In this document: positions 1 to 7,144 of the stretch, in pieces | How positions within the stretch are numbered: the first letter of the stretch is position 1 | Layout: every line of letters begins with the position of its first letter | Assembly (NCBI GenBank): GCA_023435985.1 | Contig: JAEZKY010000050.1 | Location: forward strand, 1 to 17,532 | DNA: 17,532 bases | Source of the DNA: Bacillota bacterium | GTDB taxonomy: Bacteria > Bacillota > Clostridia > Clostridiales > Clostridiaceae | Direction: 5' to 3' | The notes under the pieces: model-generated | Database searches by the model: none | What the model was told of the DNA's origin: nothing | What the model saw: only the letters and a program-made list of their open reading frames with translations | Made by a program: the position numbers and the translations under genes

Positions 1-190
1 AGGTAAAGCAACACCAAATGGAGATGCTAGAAATGCAATATATGGACAAATTCAAGATATACTTGCAAAAGATGCACCATGGGTTAATATTTCATATGCA
101 AAATCAATGGCTGCTTCATCACCAAAGGTTAAGAATTTTAGTGTTCACCCAACAGGTTCAGTTTTCTTCCAAAAGGTTGATAAAGAATAG
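1..190 (+). CDS. Peptide ABC transporter substrate-binding protein, C-terminal end (partial)
   Basis: The open frame enters from outside the window (first full codon at 2) and ends at TAG 188-190, giving 62 residues. The tail contains YGQIQDILAKDAPWVNISYA and ends FSVHPTGSVFFQKVDKE. This matches the C-terminus of family 5 extracellular solute-binding proteins (DppA/OppA), where a YxxxQ(D/K)IL helix precedes a 'P-W-(V/I)-x-(I/L)-x-Y' segment and a final 'h-x-P-T-G' strand. The protein would be a membrane-anchored lipoprotein that captures peptides for the permease encoded just downstream. The lipobox, ligand pocket and promoter lie outside the window. The call rests on the tail motif plus the dppBCDF genes that follow in the same direction. 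Confidence 0.85.
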   Translation, partial: GKATPNGDARNAIYGQIQDILAKDAPWVNISYAKSMAASSPKVKNFSVHPTGSVFFQKVDKE

Positions 191-210
191 TTACTAAAGA
201 ACATTTGTTA

Positions 211-232
211 AGCTCCGGCGAAAGTCGGAGCT
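211..232 (+). terminator. Intercistronic hairpin between binding-protein gene and dppB
   Basis: AGCTCCG (211-217) pairs with CGGAGCT (226-232). A G-T wobble and a C-G pair extend the stem onto a GAAA tetraloop (220-223). Only three Ts follow, so it is a weak terminator. In oligopeptide operons such a hairpin commonly stabilises the binding-protein mRNA and partly attenuates readthrough, giving more binding protein than permease. That role is inferred from position. Confidence 0.6.
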
Positions 233-266
233 TTCAAATTGATTATATATTAAAAGAGGTGAATTT

Positions 267-1271
267 ATGTTCAAATATTTTATAAAAAGATTAATATTAC
301 TGATACCGGTAGTTATTGGAGTTTCTATTTTGGTATTTCTAATAATGCACGTATTTTCTACTGATCCTACATCTATAATTTTAGGTCAACATGCTAGTCA
401 AGAACAAATTGAAGCATTAAGACAGCAATTAGGGTTAAATGATCCTTTATATATTCAATATTTAAAATTTATAGGTGGCATTTTTACAGGAGATTTTGGT
501 ACTTCACTTATAACTAAGAGCTCTGTGGCAACAGAAATTTTTTCGAGATTTCCAGCAACTATTGAGCTTGCGATACTCTCTATAATCGTGGCTTCTATTG
601 TGGGGATAACACTTGGAGTTATTTCAGCAGTGAAGCAAAATTCAATTTTAGATTATCTTTGCATGGGCACATCTTTAGTTGGTGTATCTATGCCTATATT
701 CTGGCTTGGACTAATCTTAATTGTTATATTTTCAGTTGGCTTAGGTATACTTCCAGTATCGGGAAGAGCAACTATAGGATTAGAGCCAGCGAAAATTACA
801 GGACTTTATTTATTAGATAGTCTGATAACAGGAGATATGACTGCATTCGTTGATTCATTAGAGCATTTGGTATTACCAGTAATTGCGCTTTCATCATATT
901 CTACTGCTATTATTGCACGTATGACACGTTCTACAATGCTTGAAGTTTTAGGACAGGATTATATTAGAACAGCAAGGTCTAAAGGGCTGGCAGAGAAAAT
1001 AGTTGTAAAGGGACATGGTCTTCGAAATGCTTTGATTCCAGTATCAACTGTTATTGGACTTCAGTTAGGTTCATTGCTTGGGGGAGCAGTTTTAACAGAA
1101 ACAGTTTTCTCATGGCCTGGAATTGGTAGTTATACAATTGACGCTATATTGAAATCAGATTATCCAGTTGTGCAAGGTTCTGTAATGATAATGGCAATTA
1201 TATTTGTTTTAGTAAATTTATTAGTTGATTTACTTTATGCATTTATAGATCCTCGTATCAAATATTCTTAA
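267..1271 (+). CDS. dppB: Dipeptide/oligopeptide ABC transporter permease, DppB/OppB type
   Basis: This 334-residue inner-membrane permease forms half of the channel of a peptide importer. The N-terminus MFKYFIKRLILLIPVVIGVS is the characteristic first membrane helix of DppB/OppB ('YilRRLlllIPvllgvs'). It is followed by the periplasmic segment with 'RQQLGLNDPLYIQYLKFIGG' and then about five more hydrophobic segments. The EAA-loop that docks on the ATPases is visible as DYIRTARSKGL (about residues 231-241), followed by the conserved LRNALIP. The C-terminus has FSWPGIGSYTIDAI and ends DLLYAFIDPRIKYS, the usual end of the family. ATG 267 follows AGAGGTGA (255-262) at normal spacing. It is the second gene of a tightly packed operon, 15 nt before dppC. 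Peptide rather than nickel or glycan specificity is inferred from overall resemblance. Confidence 0.93.
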   Translation: MFKYFIKRLILLIPVVIGVSILVFLIMHVFSTDPTSIILGQHASQEQIEALRQQLGLNDPLYIQYLKFIGGIFTGDFGTSLITKSSVATEIFSRFPATIELAILSIIVASIVGITLGVISAVKQNSILDYLCMGTSLVGVSMPIFWLGLILIVIFSVGLGILPVSGRATIGLEPAKITGLYLLDSLITGDMTAFVDSLEHLVLPVIALSSYSTAIIARMTRSTMLEVLGQDYIRTARSKGLAEKIVVKGHGLRNALIPVSTVIGLQLGSLLGGAVLTETVFSWPGIGSYTIDAILKSDYPVVQGSVMIMAIIFVLVNLLVDLLYAFIDPRIKYS

Positions 1272-1286
1272 AAGGGGAGGCATTTT

Positions 1287-2171
1287 ATGGATACGAATAA
1301 TTTAAATTCTCAAGAAGGAAAAAAATCGTTAATGACTAGATTTAAGAAATTTATGGGTTTAGTTATTTCAAATAGAGCTGCACTGGTTGGATTAGTTATA
1401 ATTATATTAATAGTGTTTGTTGCCGTTTTTGGCAGTATTATAATGCCGTATGATCCTAACACAGGGGATCTTTCAAGTTCACTTCAAACTCCATCTGCTT
1501 CTCATTTCTTTGGTACGGACGAACAGGGAAGAGATATTTTTTCAAGAGTGATTGATGGTGCTAAAATTTCTCTTAGAGTTGGAATAGTTGCTGTTGCCAT
1601 TGCCTTGTCAATTGGAACAATAGTTGGTTCAATTTGCGGATACTTTGGAGGAAGATTAGATATGTTCTTAATGCGAATTATGGATATAATTTTAGCATTT
1701 CCATCATTACTACTTGCAATTGCATTTATGGCTGCTTTAGGTAGAGGTATTGATAAGGCTGTTATTGCAATTAGTATAGTTACAATTCCGGAATATGCGC
1801 GTATAGTACGTGGTTGTGTGCTTTCTGTACGTGAAAGTGAATATGTTCAAGCAGCAAAAGCTATTGGTAATGGAGACTTAGTTATAATTTTTAAACATGT
1901 GCTTCCTAATATATTATCGCCTATAATTGTCCGTGCGACTCTTGGAATTTCGGGTGCAATTTTAGATGCTGCTGCATTAGGATTCTTAGGACTTGGAGTG
2001 CAGCCACCGTACGCTGAATGGGGAACAATGCTTGGTTCAGGCAGAACTTATTTCTATAATGCACCATATATAATTTTATTCCCAGGTCTTGCAATTACAA
2101 TTACAGTACTTGCATTTAACTTACTTGGAGATGGGCTTAGAGATGCACTTGATCCTAAGCTAAATGCTTAA
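1287..2171 (+). CDS. dppC: Dipeptide/oligopeptide ABC transporter permease, DppC/OppC type
   Basis: This 294-residue second permease subunit would pair with DppB. A roughly 28-residue cytoplasmic lead precedes the first membrane helix (LVGLVIIILIVFVAVFGSII). Then comes the OppC hallmark 'HFFGTDEQGRDIFSRVIDGA' (about 72-91), which matches the family pattern 'H.lGTDelGRDvlSRli.Ga'. The EAA-loop is EYVQAAKAIGNGDLVIIFKH, followed by VLPNILSPI. Near the end, LGFLGLGVQPPYAEWGTML and the C-terminal LGDGLRDALDPKL are diagnostic of the family. The start ATG 1287 has GGGGAGG at 1273-1279. Spacing to dppD is 13 nt with its own strong ribosome binding site, so co-translation is likely. Confidence 0.93.
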   Translation: MDTNNLNSQEGKKSLMTRFKKFMGLVISNRAALVGLVIIILIVFVAVFGSIIMPYDPNTGDLSSSLQTPSASHFFGTDEQGRDIFSRVIDGAKISLRVGIVAVAIALSIGTIVGSICGYFGGRLDMFLMRIMDIILAFPSLLLAIAFMAALGRGIDKAVIAISIVTIPEYARIVRGCVLSVRESEYVQAAKAIGNGDLVIIFKHVLPNILSPIIVRATLGISGAILDAAALGFLGLGVQPPYAEWGTMLGSGRTYFYNAPYIILFPGLAITITVLAFNLLGDGLRDALDPKLNA

Positions 2172-2184
2172 GGAGGGGTAAAGT

Positions 2185-3162
2185 ATGTTACTTGAAATAA
2201 AAAATTTAAAGACTGAATTTGAAACTAAAAAGGGAACTGTTTGTGCTGTAAATGGTGTTGACTTTAGCGTGGACAAAGGCGAAGTTGTAGCTATTGTTGG
2301 AGAATCAGGCAGTGGTAAAAGTGTTACCTCTCTCTCATTAATGAGATTGCTTGGAAAGTCTACTAAGACTAAAGTAACTGGTCAAGCTTTGTTTAAAGGA
2401 GAAAATATTCTTGATAAATCAGAAAAAGAAATGCAGGAAATGCGTGGAAAAATGCTCTCTATGATATTTCAAGAGCCTATGACATCATTAAACCCAGTAT
2501 TTACAGTTGGAAAACAAATTTCTGAAGCTGTTATTAAACATGATAAGGTAAGTAAGGCAGAAGCAAAAAACAGAGCTATTGAAATGCTAAGATTGGTTGG
2601 AATTCCATCACCAGAAACCAGAGTTAACAACTATCCCCATCAGTTAAGTGGAGGCATGAGGCAAAGAGTAATGATAGCTATGGCACTTAGCTGTAATCCT
2701 GAACTTTTAATTGCAGATGAGCCTACAACTGCTTTAGATGTTACAATTCAAGCTCAAATTCTTGATCTTATGCTTGAATTAAAGGAAAAGCTAGGAACTG
2801 CTATTCTTCTTATAACTCATGATTTAGGTGTTGTAGCAGAAGTTGCAGATAAAGTTGTTGTTATGTATTGTGGAAGAGTTGTTGAAAAGGCAAATGTCAA
2901 AGATCTATTCAGAGATCCAAAGCACCCATATACTAAAGGGCTTCTTAACTCAATTCCTAAAATAGATGAGGATGCTGAAAGATTGTTTATTATACCTGGA
3001 ACAGTGCCTAATCCATTGAATTTACCATCTGGTTGTGCTTTCAGAGATAGATGTCCAAGCTGTATGGAAAAATGTGAAAAGGAACAACCTTCTTTATATA
3101 ATTTAGATGGTAGAGAGGTCCGTTGTTTCTTGTACGAAAAGGAGGATAAAGCTAATGGATAA
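2185..3162 (+). CDS. dppD: Peptide ABC transporter ATP-binding protein DppD/OppD
   Basis: This 325-residue cytoplasmic ATPase is one of two that power the DppBC channel. Visible motifs are Walker A GESGSGKS (39-46), Q-loop FQEP (about 95-98), signature LSGGMRQR (154-161), Walker B LLIADE (174-179) and the switch His in THD (212). The C-terminal oligopeptide-transporter extension includes HPYTKGLLNSIP, then PSGCAFRDRCPSCMEKC with cysteines at 284, 290, 293 and 297 plus C314. Such Cys clusters occur in DppD/OppD C-termini and have been found to hold an Fe-S cluster in at least one homologue; binding here is an inference. AAGGAGGGG precedes ATG 2185. The stop overlaps the dppF start by 8 nt, implying translational coupling. 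Confidence 0.94.
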   Translation: MLLEIKNLKTEFETKKGTVCAVNGVDFSVDKGEVVAIVGESGSGKSVTSLSLMRLLGKSTKTKVTGQALFKGENILDKSEKEMQEMRGKMLSMIFQEPMTSLNPVFTVGKQISEAVIKHDKVSKAEAKNRAIEMLRLVGIPSPETRVNNYPHQLSGGMRQRVMIAMALSCNPELLIADEPTTALDVTIQAQILDLMLELKEKLGTAILLITHDLGVVAEVADKVVVMYCGRVVEKANVKDLFRDPKHPYTKGLLNSIPKIDEDAERLFIIPGTVPNPLNLPSGCAFRDRCPSCMEKCEKEQPSLYNLDGREVRCFLYEKEDKANG

Positions 3163-4129
3163 GGAAAAATTAATGGAAATAAAAAGTTTAAAGAAATATT
3201 TTCCTGTAGGATCCTCAGGATTTTTCCAAAAACCTGCATGTGTTCAAGCTGTGGATGATGTTACTTTTGATATATATAAAGGAGAAACTTTAGGGATAGT
3301 TGGAGAATCTGGCTGTGGTAAGTCAACTATGGGAAGACTTCTCGTTACATTACTTGATTCAACTTCCGGTGAAATCTTATTTGAAGGAAAAGAAGTAAAT
3401 GCTATTCGCAAAAATAATAGAAAAGATATAAGCAAGAACATTCAAATTATATTTCAAGATCCATATGCTTCTTTAAATCCAAGAATGACAATTGGAGATA
3501 TCATAAGAGAACCAATGAAAATAAATGGTATCGCAAGTGGAGAAGAATTAGAAAAGAGACTTGATACTCTTTTAAATCAAGTAGGGCTTGCATCATATCA
3601 TAAAGATAGATATCCACATGAGTTTAGTGGAGGTCAAAGGCAAAGAGTAGGGATTGCGCGTGCTATTTCAGTTAATCCTAAGCTTATAGTCTGTGATGAA
3701 GCAGTTTCAGCTCTTGACGTATCCATTCAAGCTCAAATTTTAAATCTTTTAGATGATCTTCAAAAAGAACTAGGATTTACTTATTTATTCATTGCACATG
3801 GTTTAAATGTAGTTAAACATATTAGTGATAGGGTAGGTGTTATGTATCTTGGAAAGCTTGTTGAGATTGCAGATGTAGACAAGTTGTATAGTGTACCAAT
3901 GCATCCGTATACGACAGCCTTGCTTTCAGCTATACCAATTCCTAATCCAGAGAAGAAAAAGGAAAGAATTATATTAACAGGTGATGTACCAAGTCCAATT
4001 AATCCGCCAGCAGGCTGTAGATTTCATACAAGATGTTCTAAATGCATGGAGATATGTAAGCAAACAGAACCGCAGCTAATTGAACTAGAATTAGGACATA
4101 AAGTTGCCTGCCACTTATATAATAAATAA
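3155..4129 (+). CDS. dppF: Peptide ABC transporter ATP-binding protein DppF/OppF
   Basis: This 324-residue partner ATPase of DppD completes the importer. The frame is open upstream to 3107, but ATG 3155 is chosen because AAAGGAGGAT (3138-3147) lies 7 nt before it and MDKEKLMEIKSLKKYFPVG is the normal OppF/DppF start. Motifs from that start are Walker A GESGCGKS (50-57), Q-loop FQDPYASLNPR (100-110), signature FSGGQRQR (157-164), Walker B LIVCDE (177-182) and D-loop SALD (185-188). The C-terminal Cys cluster is C288, C294, C297, C301 and C319. Two departures from the usual motif are visible. The Walker B is followed by AVSALD rather than PVSALD. The switch segment reads IAHGLNVV where SHDLSVV is normal: His215 is kept, but the following Asp is Gly. 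It is the last gene of the operon. Confidence 0.93.
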   Translation: MDKEKLMEIKSLKKYFPVGSSGFFQKPACVQAVDDVTFDIYKGETLGIVGESGCGKSTMGRLLVTLLDSTSGEILFEGKEVNAIRKNNRKDISKNIQIIFQDPYASLNPRMTIGDIIREPMKINGIASGEELEKRLDTLLNQVGLASYHKDRYPHEFSGGQRQRVGIARAISVNPKLIVCDEAVSALDVSIQAQILNLLDDLQKELGFTYLFIAHGLNVVKHISDRVGVMYLGKLVEIADVDKLYSVPMHPYTTALLSAIPIPNPEKKKERIILTGDVPSPINPPAGCRFHTRCSKCMEICKQTEPQLIELELGHKVACHLYNK

Positions 4130-4146
4130 AAATATTTGAACAAGAA

Positions 4147-4199
4147 AACTATCTAATAATATAACTTCATATGAAGCTATATATTGGATAGTTTTTTTT
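4147..4199 (+). terminator. Rho-independent terminator of the dpp operon
   Basis: A long imperfect stem pairs AACTATC (4147-4153) with GATAGTT (4187-4193). It continues through AT pairs with one bulge and one mismatch to CTTC-ATAT-GAAG at the tip. The run of eight Ts at 4192-4199 follows immediately. It lies 18 nt past the dppF stop. Confidence 0.9.
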
Positions 4200-4282
4200 A
4201 GTATCACTTTCTGCGGATGCTACTGACTATAATATAAAATTATAAGGAAGGTCAGTTGGTTTTAGGAGTAGTTTAATTAAAT

Positions 4283-4311
4283 TTGACTTTAATATAAGAT
4301 GTAAGTAGAAT
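4283..4311 (+). promoter_or_regulatory. Probable sigma-A promoter of the SEC-C gene
   Basis: TTGACT (4283-4288) and TAGAAT (4306-4311) are separated by 17 bp, predicting a start near 4318 and a roughly 50-nt leader. It lies between the dpp terminator and the 4368 gene, showing that the gene is a separate transcription unit. Single-base departures from consensus suggest moderate strength. Confidence 0.6.
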
Positions 4312-4367
4312 CAGTATGGCAGATAATTAATTAAGTTTATACTTAATTTAGGAGGGACTTATTAGAA

Positions 4368-6236
4368 TTGAAGGGCAAATGTTACTATTGCGACAAAGAA
4401 TTGACAGAAAGAACTATTAAGAGGCATATGAAAAGCTGTGTTGTAATGAAAAAAAGAATAAATGAAGCATTACAAGAAAATAAGAAAACAAGAAGCCAAT
4501 ATATTATATCTATTAAACCTAAACGTGGTAAGAGTGAATTCTGTTTATATATATCTATAGATGAAGCATTAGGTTTGGTTCATATAGATAAATTAATAAG
4601 AGATGTTTGGACGGAAAATGATGGGCGGCTCAGTGGATTTAAAATCAACAGAAAATTTTATGAAAACAAAAAAATGAACACTAAGCTAAATGAGATATTA
4701 GAGATTGGTAAAAAATTTGAATATGAATATGATTTTAAAAACACAATTAATTTAATCTTAGAGGTTGTCGATGAAATTGAGGTATCTAAAGAATTTTCTC
4801 AAATAGAAATAATAGCACGAAATGATGAAATTAAGCATATATGCAATAAATGTGAAGCAGAAGCTAAATACTTTAGCTATGAAAAAGAAGAATGGTTATG
4901 TGAGAAATGTATTGATAAAGAAGACAAAAGATTGAAAGAATTAGACTATTGCAATTCCAAGAGATATGGAGGCTACCAGTACTTTGGTAAAAAGGATGGG
5001 GAGGAAGTATACTTACCAGGCAATAATAATAAATATAAGCCTTTAAGAAAAAAAACGATTAAGAGAGAAGATAATGATGAATTTTCTGATTTTAATAAAG
5101 AGGATAATATAGAAAGCAGTTGTGAAAATTTCTCTGGGGAAGTTTATGAATTAAAAGAAGATATATTTTTAAAAGATGCGTATTCTTTTGACATTAATAC
5201 ACTAGTAAGAAATTTAGATAAGGATAATATATATGATATAGGTAAAAATCTTAAGATTAATGGTATAGAAAGTTTAGAAAAAGATCAGTTAGCTGATAAA
5301 TTTTTACATAGCTATGAAAAAGCTATACAGGATACAATAAATCTATTTGATGAAGAAAGATATAAAACATTAAAAAAAATAGTAGATAATGCAGGTATCC
5401 AAGCAATAGACAATAATGAATTTGATAAGCATATGAATTATTTTGTTTCAATAGGAATGGTCTTTAAGGTTAAGGATAACGATGGACAAGATATAGCATT
5501 AGTGCCAGAAATTCTTGAAAATTTAATTAAAAACAGAAATAATCCAGAATATAAGAAACTCATAAGAATAAATACAGAAATAATAGATGTTTTTAGGGGA
5601 ATGAATAGGGCTTATGGAATTATTAAGATAACTGACATAATAAACTTATTTAAAAGATATGGCATTGAAGAATCAGAAAAAATTAATATTAAAGAAATCA
5701 TACAGGAAGCACAATATTATTATGATGAATATGATCAAGAAGAAAAGTTTATTATAAATAGCGAAGTATCTATGTGGCGCATGATGATAAAAGAGATAGA
5801 CGAAAATTTGGATTATGCTGCAGTTTCTAAAGAAGAATTGCTTAGAATATCAAAACCAGATTGGATTTATACTTCAAAGATAGGTAAAGAGTTTATAGAA
5901 GATGTTAGGAAAGTATTAAATGCCGAGGATGGTGTTTTAAAAGAAATTATAGAGTCTTTGATTAGTGAAATTCAAAAACGAGATTTTGATGAAATTATTG
6001 ATGATATATTAGGTACAGATAATAGCAATAATGAAAATGTAAAAGAATTTGTATACGTTAGTGTAGGTAAATTGCTTAGAAACATAAGACTATGGAAATA
6101 TAAAGGCGCAACCATTAATGAGAGAGTGAAAAGTAAGATTGAAGCAGAAAAGAAGACTACTGTTGGTAGAAATGAGCCTTGTATATGTGGAAGTGGGAAA
6201 AAGTATAAGAGATGTTGTGGAAAAAATGTTGGATGA
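4368..6236 (+). CDS. Multi-metal-motif protein: zinc finger, pRiA4b ORF-3-like region, SEC-C tail
   Basis: A 622-residue, highly charged, probably cytoplasmic protein of unknown function. At the N-terminus CYYC...H-x3-C (C5, C8, H20, C24) looks like a small zinc finger. Residues about 45-135 resemble the pRiA4b ORF-3-like / IS1096 passenger fold: YIISIKPKRG, a VHIDKLIRDVW helix, GFKINRKFY, then FEYEYDFKNTINLILEVV, matching that family's 'f.Y.YDFGD.W...i.ve' strand. A second ribbon follows (C159, C162, C178, C181). The middle 400 residues are helical with no motif I recognise. The end, GRNEPCICGSGKKYKRCCG, is a textbook SEC-C motif, a zinc-binding tail first described in SecA and found in many unrelated proteins. 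The start is TTG 4368 with GGAGGG at 4351-4356; no ATG gives the first CxxC. No partner gene is adjacent. The modular calls are good; a cellular role cannot be read. Confidence 0.75.
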   Translation: MKGKCYYCDKELTERTIKRHMKSCVVMKKRINEALQENKKTRSQYIISIKPKRGKSEFCLYISIDEALGLVHIDKLIRDVWTENDGRLSGFKINRKFYENKKMNTKLNEILEIGKKFEYEYDFKNTINLILEVVDEIEVSKEFSQIEIIARNDEIKHICNKCEAEAKYFSYEKEEWLCEKCIDKEDKRLKELDYCNSKRYGGYQYFGKKDGEEVYLPGNNNKYKPLRKKTIKREDNDEFSDFNKEDNIESSCENFSGEVYELKEDIFLKDAYSFDINTLVRNLDKDNIYDIGKNLKINGIESLEKDQLADKFLHSYEKAIQDTINLFDEERYKTLKKIVDNAGIQAIDNNEFDKHMNYFVSIGMVFKVKDNDGQDIALVPEILENLIKNRNNPEYKKLIRINTEIIDVFRGMNRAYGIIKITDIINLFKRYGIEESEKINIKEIIQEAQYYYDEYDQEEKFIINSEVSMWRMMIKEIDENLDYAAVSKEELLRISKPDWIYTSKIGKEFIEDVRKVLNAEDGVLKEIIESLISEIQKRDFDEIIDDILGTDNSNNENVKEFVYVSVGKLLRNIRLWKYKGATINERVKSKIEAEKKTTVGRNEPCICGSGKKYKRCCGKNVG

Positions 6237-6356
6237 TGCATGTTTAATATAAAGGAGAATATATAAATTACTAATTCAGTCAGCTGTATCTTGACTCACA
6301 CATGTCGATATTTTGACATATAATGAACTAGTATTATTACATGGAGTTGAAAATGC

Positions 6357-6623
6357 GTGATATACGGGCTGATTTTAGCTGGAGGTAAGGGCAGTAGACT
6401 ATATCCTCTATCAAGAGCCGATCAACCAAAACAATTTTTGAAGCTGATTAATAATAAAAGCTTTTTAGTTAACACCGTTGATAGGATAATCCCCTTAATA
6501 GATAAAGATAATATTTATGTTGTGACAAATACAGATTACAAAGACAAGGTTAAAGAAGAACTTGTTGGGATTAAGGAAGAAAATATTTTTGTAGAGCCTG
6601 CCAATAAGGAGACTGCTTTGTAG
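6357..6623 (+). pseudogene. Mannose-1-phosphate guanylyltransferase, N-terminal fragment
   Basis: The 88 codons read MIYGLILAGGKGSRLYPLSR and QPKQFLKL, the nucleotide-binding loop (LAGGxGxRLxPxSR...PKQF) of GDP-mannose pyrophosphorylase (ManC/GMP type). This enzyme makes GDP-mannose from GTP and mannose-1-phosphate for cell-surface glycans. The family normally runs about 350 residues or more. Here the frame stops at TAG 6621-6623 directly after EPANKETAL, just where the conserved 'EPxxKnTaP' motif sits, and no continuation is seen in any frame. Start GTG 6357 has GGAG at 6343-6346. A possible promoter TTGACA (6313-6318) / TATTAC (6335-6340) lies upstream with 16-bp spacing. Most of the catalytic domain is missing, so it is almost certainly inactive. 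The break probably marks a deletion or insertion boundary with the mobile-element debris that follows. Confidence 0.8.
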
Positions 6624-6733
6624 ACGATAAGGTTTTTTTGAGAAATGGATGGATAGTATTGTTTTTACGAGGAAATCATATTAATGATAAAATAAATAAT
6701 GAGGAGATAATTTGGATTTTAACAAGAAGCAGA

Positions 6734-6790
6734 AAGGAATCGCAGGCGGCGCGGCGTGCGAAGCGAAAGTCGCGCCGCCTGCGATTCCTT
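6734..6790. repeat. GC-rich palindromic element with 20-bp perfect arms
   Basis: Arms 6734-6753 and 6771-6790 are exact reverse complements over 20 bp, around a 17-nt loop containing GCGAAGCGAAAG. The arms begin AAGGAATCGCAGG and are far richer in G+C than the surrounding DNA. A second small palindrome, CCAGC-TT-GCTGG (6791-6802), abuts it. No T-run follows on either strand, so it is not an ordinary terminator. It sits at the border of a truncated gene and conjugation debris, compatible with a dispersed REP- or MITE-like palindrome. A copy search is needed to prove repetition. Confidence 0.65.
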
Positions 6791-6816
6791 CCAGCTTGCT
6801 GGTTTAGCATATATTA

Positions 6817-6840
6817 GCCCCCCCTATCTAACAGGGGGGC
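6817..6840. other. Oligo-C / oligo-G hairpin
   Basis: G6817 and C6818-6823 pair with G6834-6839 and C6840, a 7-bp all-GC stem with a 10-nt loop (CTATCTAACA). No T-tail follows. It lies 26 bp after the GC-rich palindrome and may be part of the same element. Confidence 0.55.
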
Positions 6841-7048
6841 ACAAATAAACTGAAAACAGGAGGTAAAAAGGCTGAACATCCTTTATTTGCAATGGATTTA
6901 GGAAAATAAGGAGTATGTCAACTAAGGCTTAAAAGTTGACATTAGAAAGGATAAAAACAACTTATATGAAATACATTTTTTTATAAAAGCAGAATTTGTA
7001 ATGATCTCAGCAATAACAGTGCTTATTAAATTCAAAATTGTGCAAACC

Positions 7049-7079
7049 TAGGTCAGAATATAACCGGTCTATTTTTTTT
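7049..7079 (+). terminator. Possible weak terminator
   Basis: TAGGTC (7049-7054) pairs with GGTCTA (7066-7071) through four Watson-Crick and two G-T pairs, followed by eight Ts (7072-7079). The stem is short, so the call is tentative. Confidence 0.35.
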
Positions 7080-7144
7080 GCATAATTTTTGAAAAATAAA
7101 AATTAATATTCAAAAAATTTGATTACAGGTTAAGAGGATAATCA

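Larger units (their letters stand above)
6624..7144. other. Gene-free degraded region with hairpins
   Basis: No intact gene is visible. The stretch holds the GC-rich palindrome (6734-6790), the C7/G6 hairpin (6817-6840), a 9-bp perfect inverted repeat (6915-6923 with 6934-6942, ATGTCAACT arms) and a possible terminator (7049-7079). Two short open pieces exist. TTG 6712 follows GAGGAGAT and reads MDFNKKQKG and then through the palindrome to 6807. The frame 6832-6909 ends in GGKKAEHPLFAMDLGK before TAA and looks like the protein-coding tail of a lost gene, but I cannot name it. Confidence 0.5.

Noticed and set aside
3107..3154. Extended N-terminus of DppF starting upstream inside dppD
   Set aside because: The extra 16 residues have no family match, and AAAGGAGGAT sits just before ATG 3155.
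2817..3239. Minus-strand open frame opposite the dppD end
   Set aside because: It lies wholly opposite two strongly conserved ABC ATPase reading frames, has no ribosome binding site and no recognisable motif.
6712..6807. 31-codon ORF through the GC-rich palindrome as a real gene
   Set aside because: Despite a good ribosome binding site, most of the peptide is dictated by the palindrome sequence, which is better explained as a DNA/RNA structural element.
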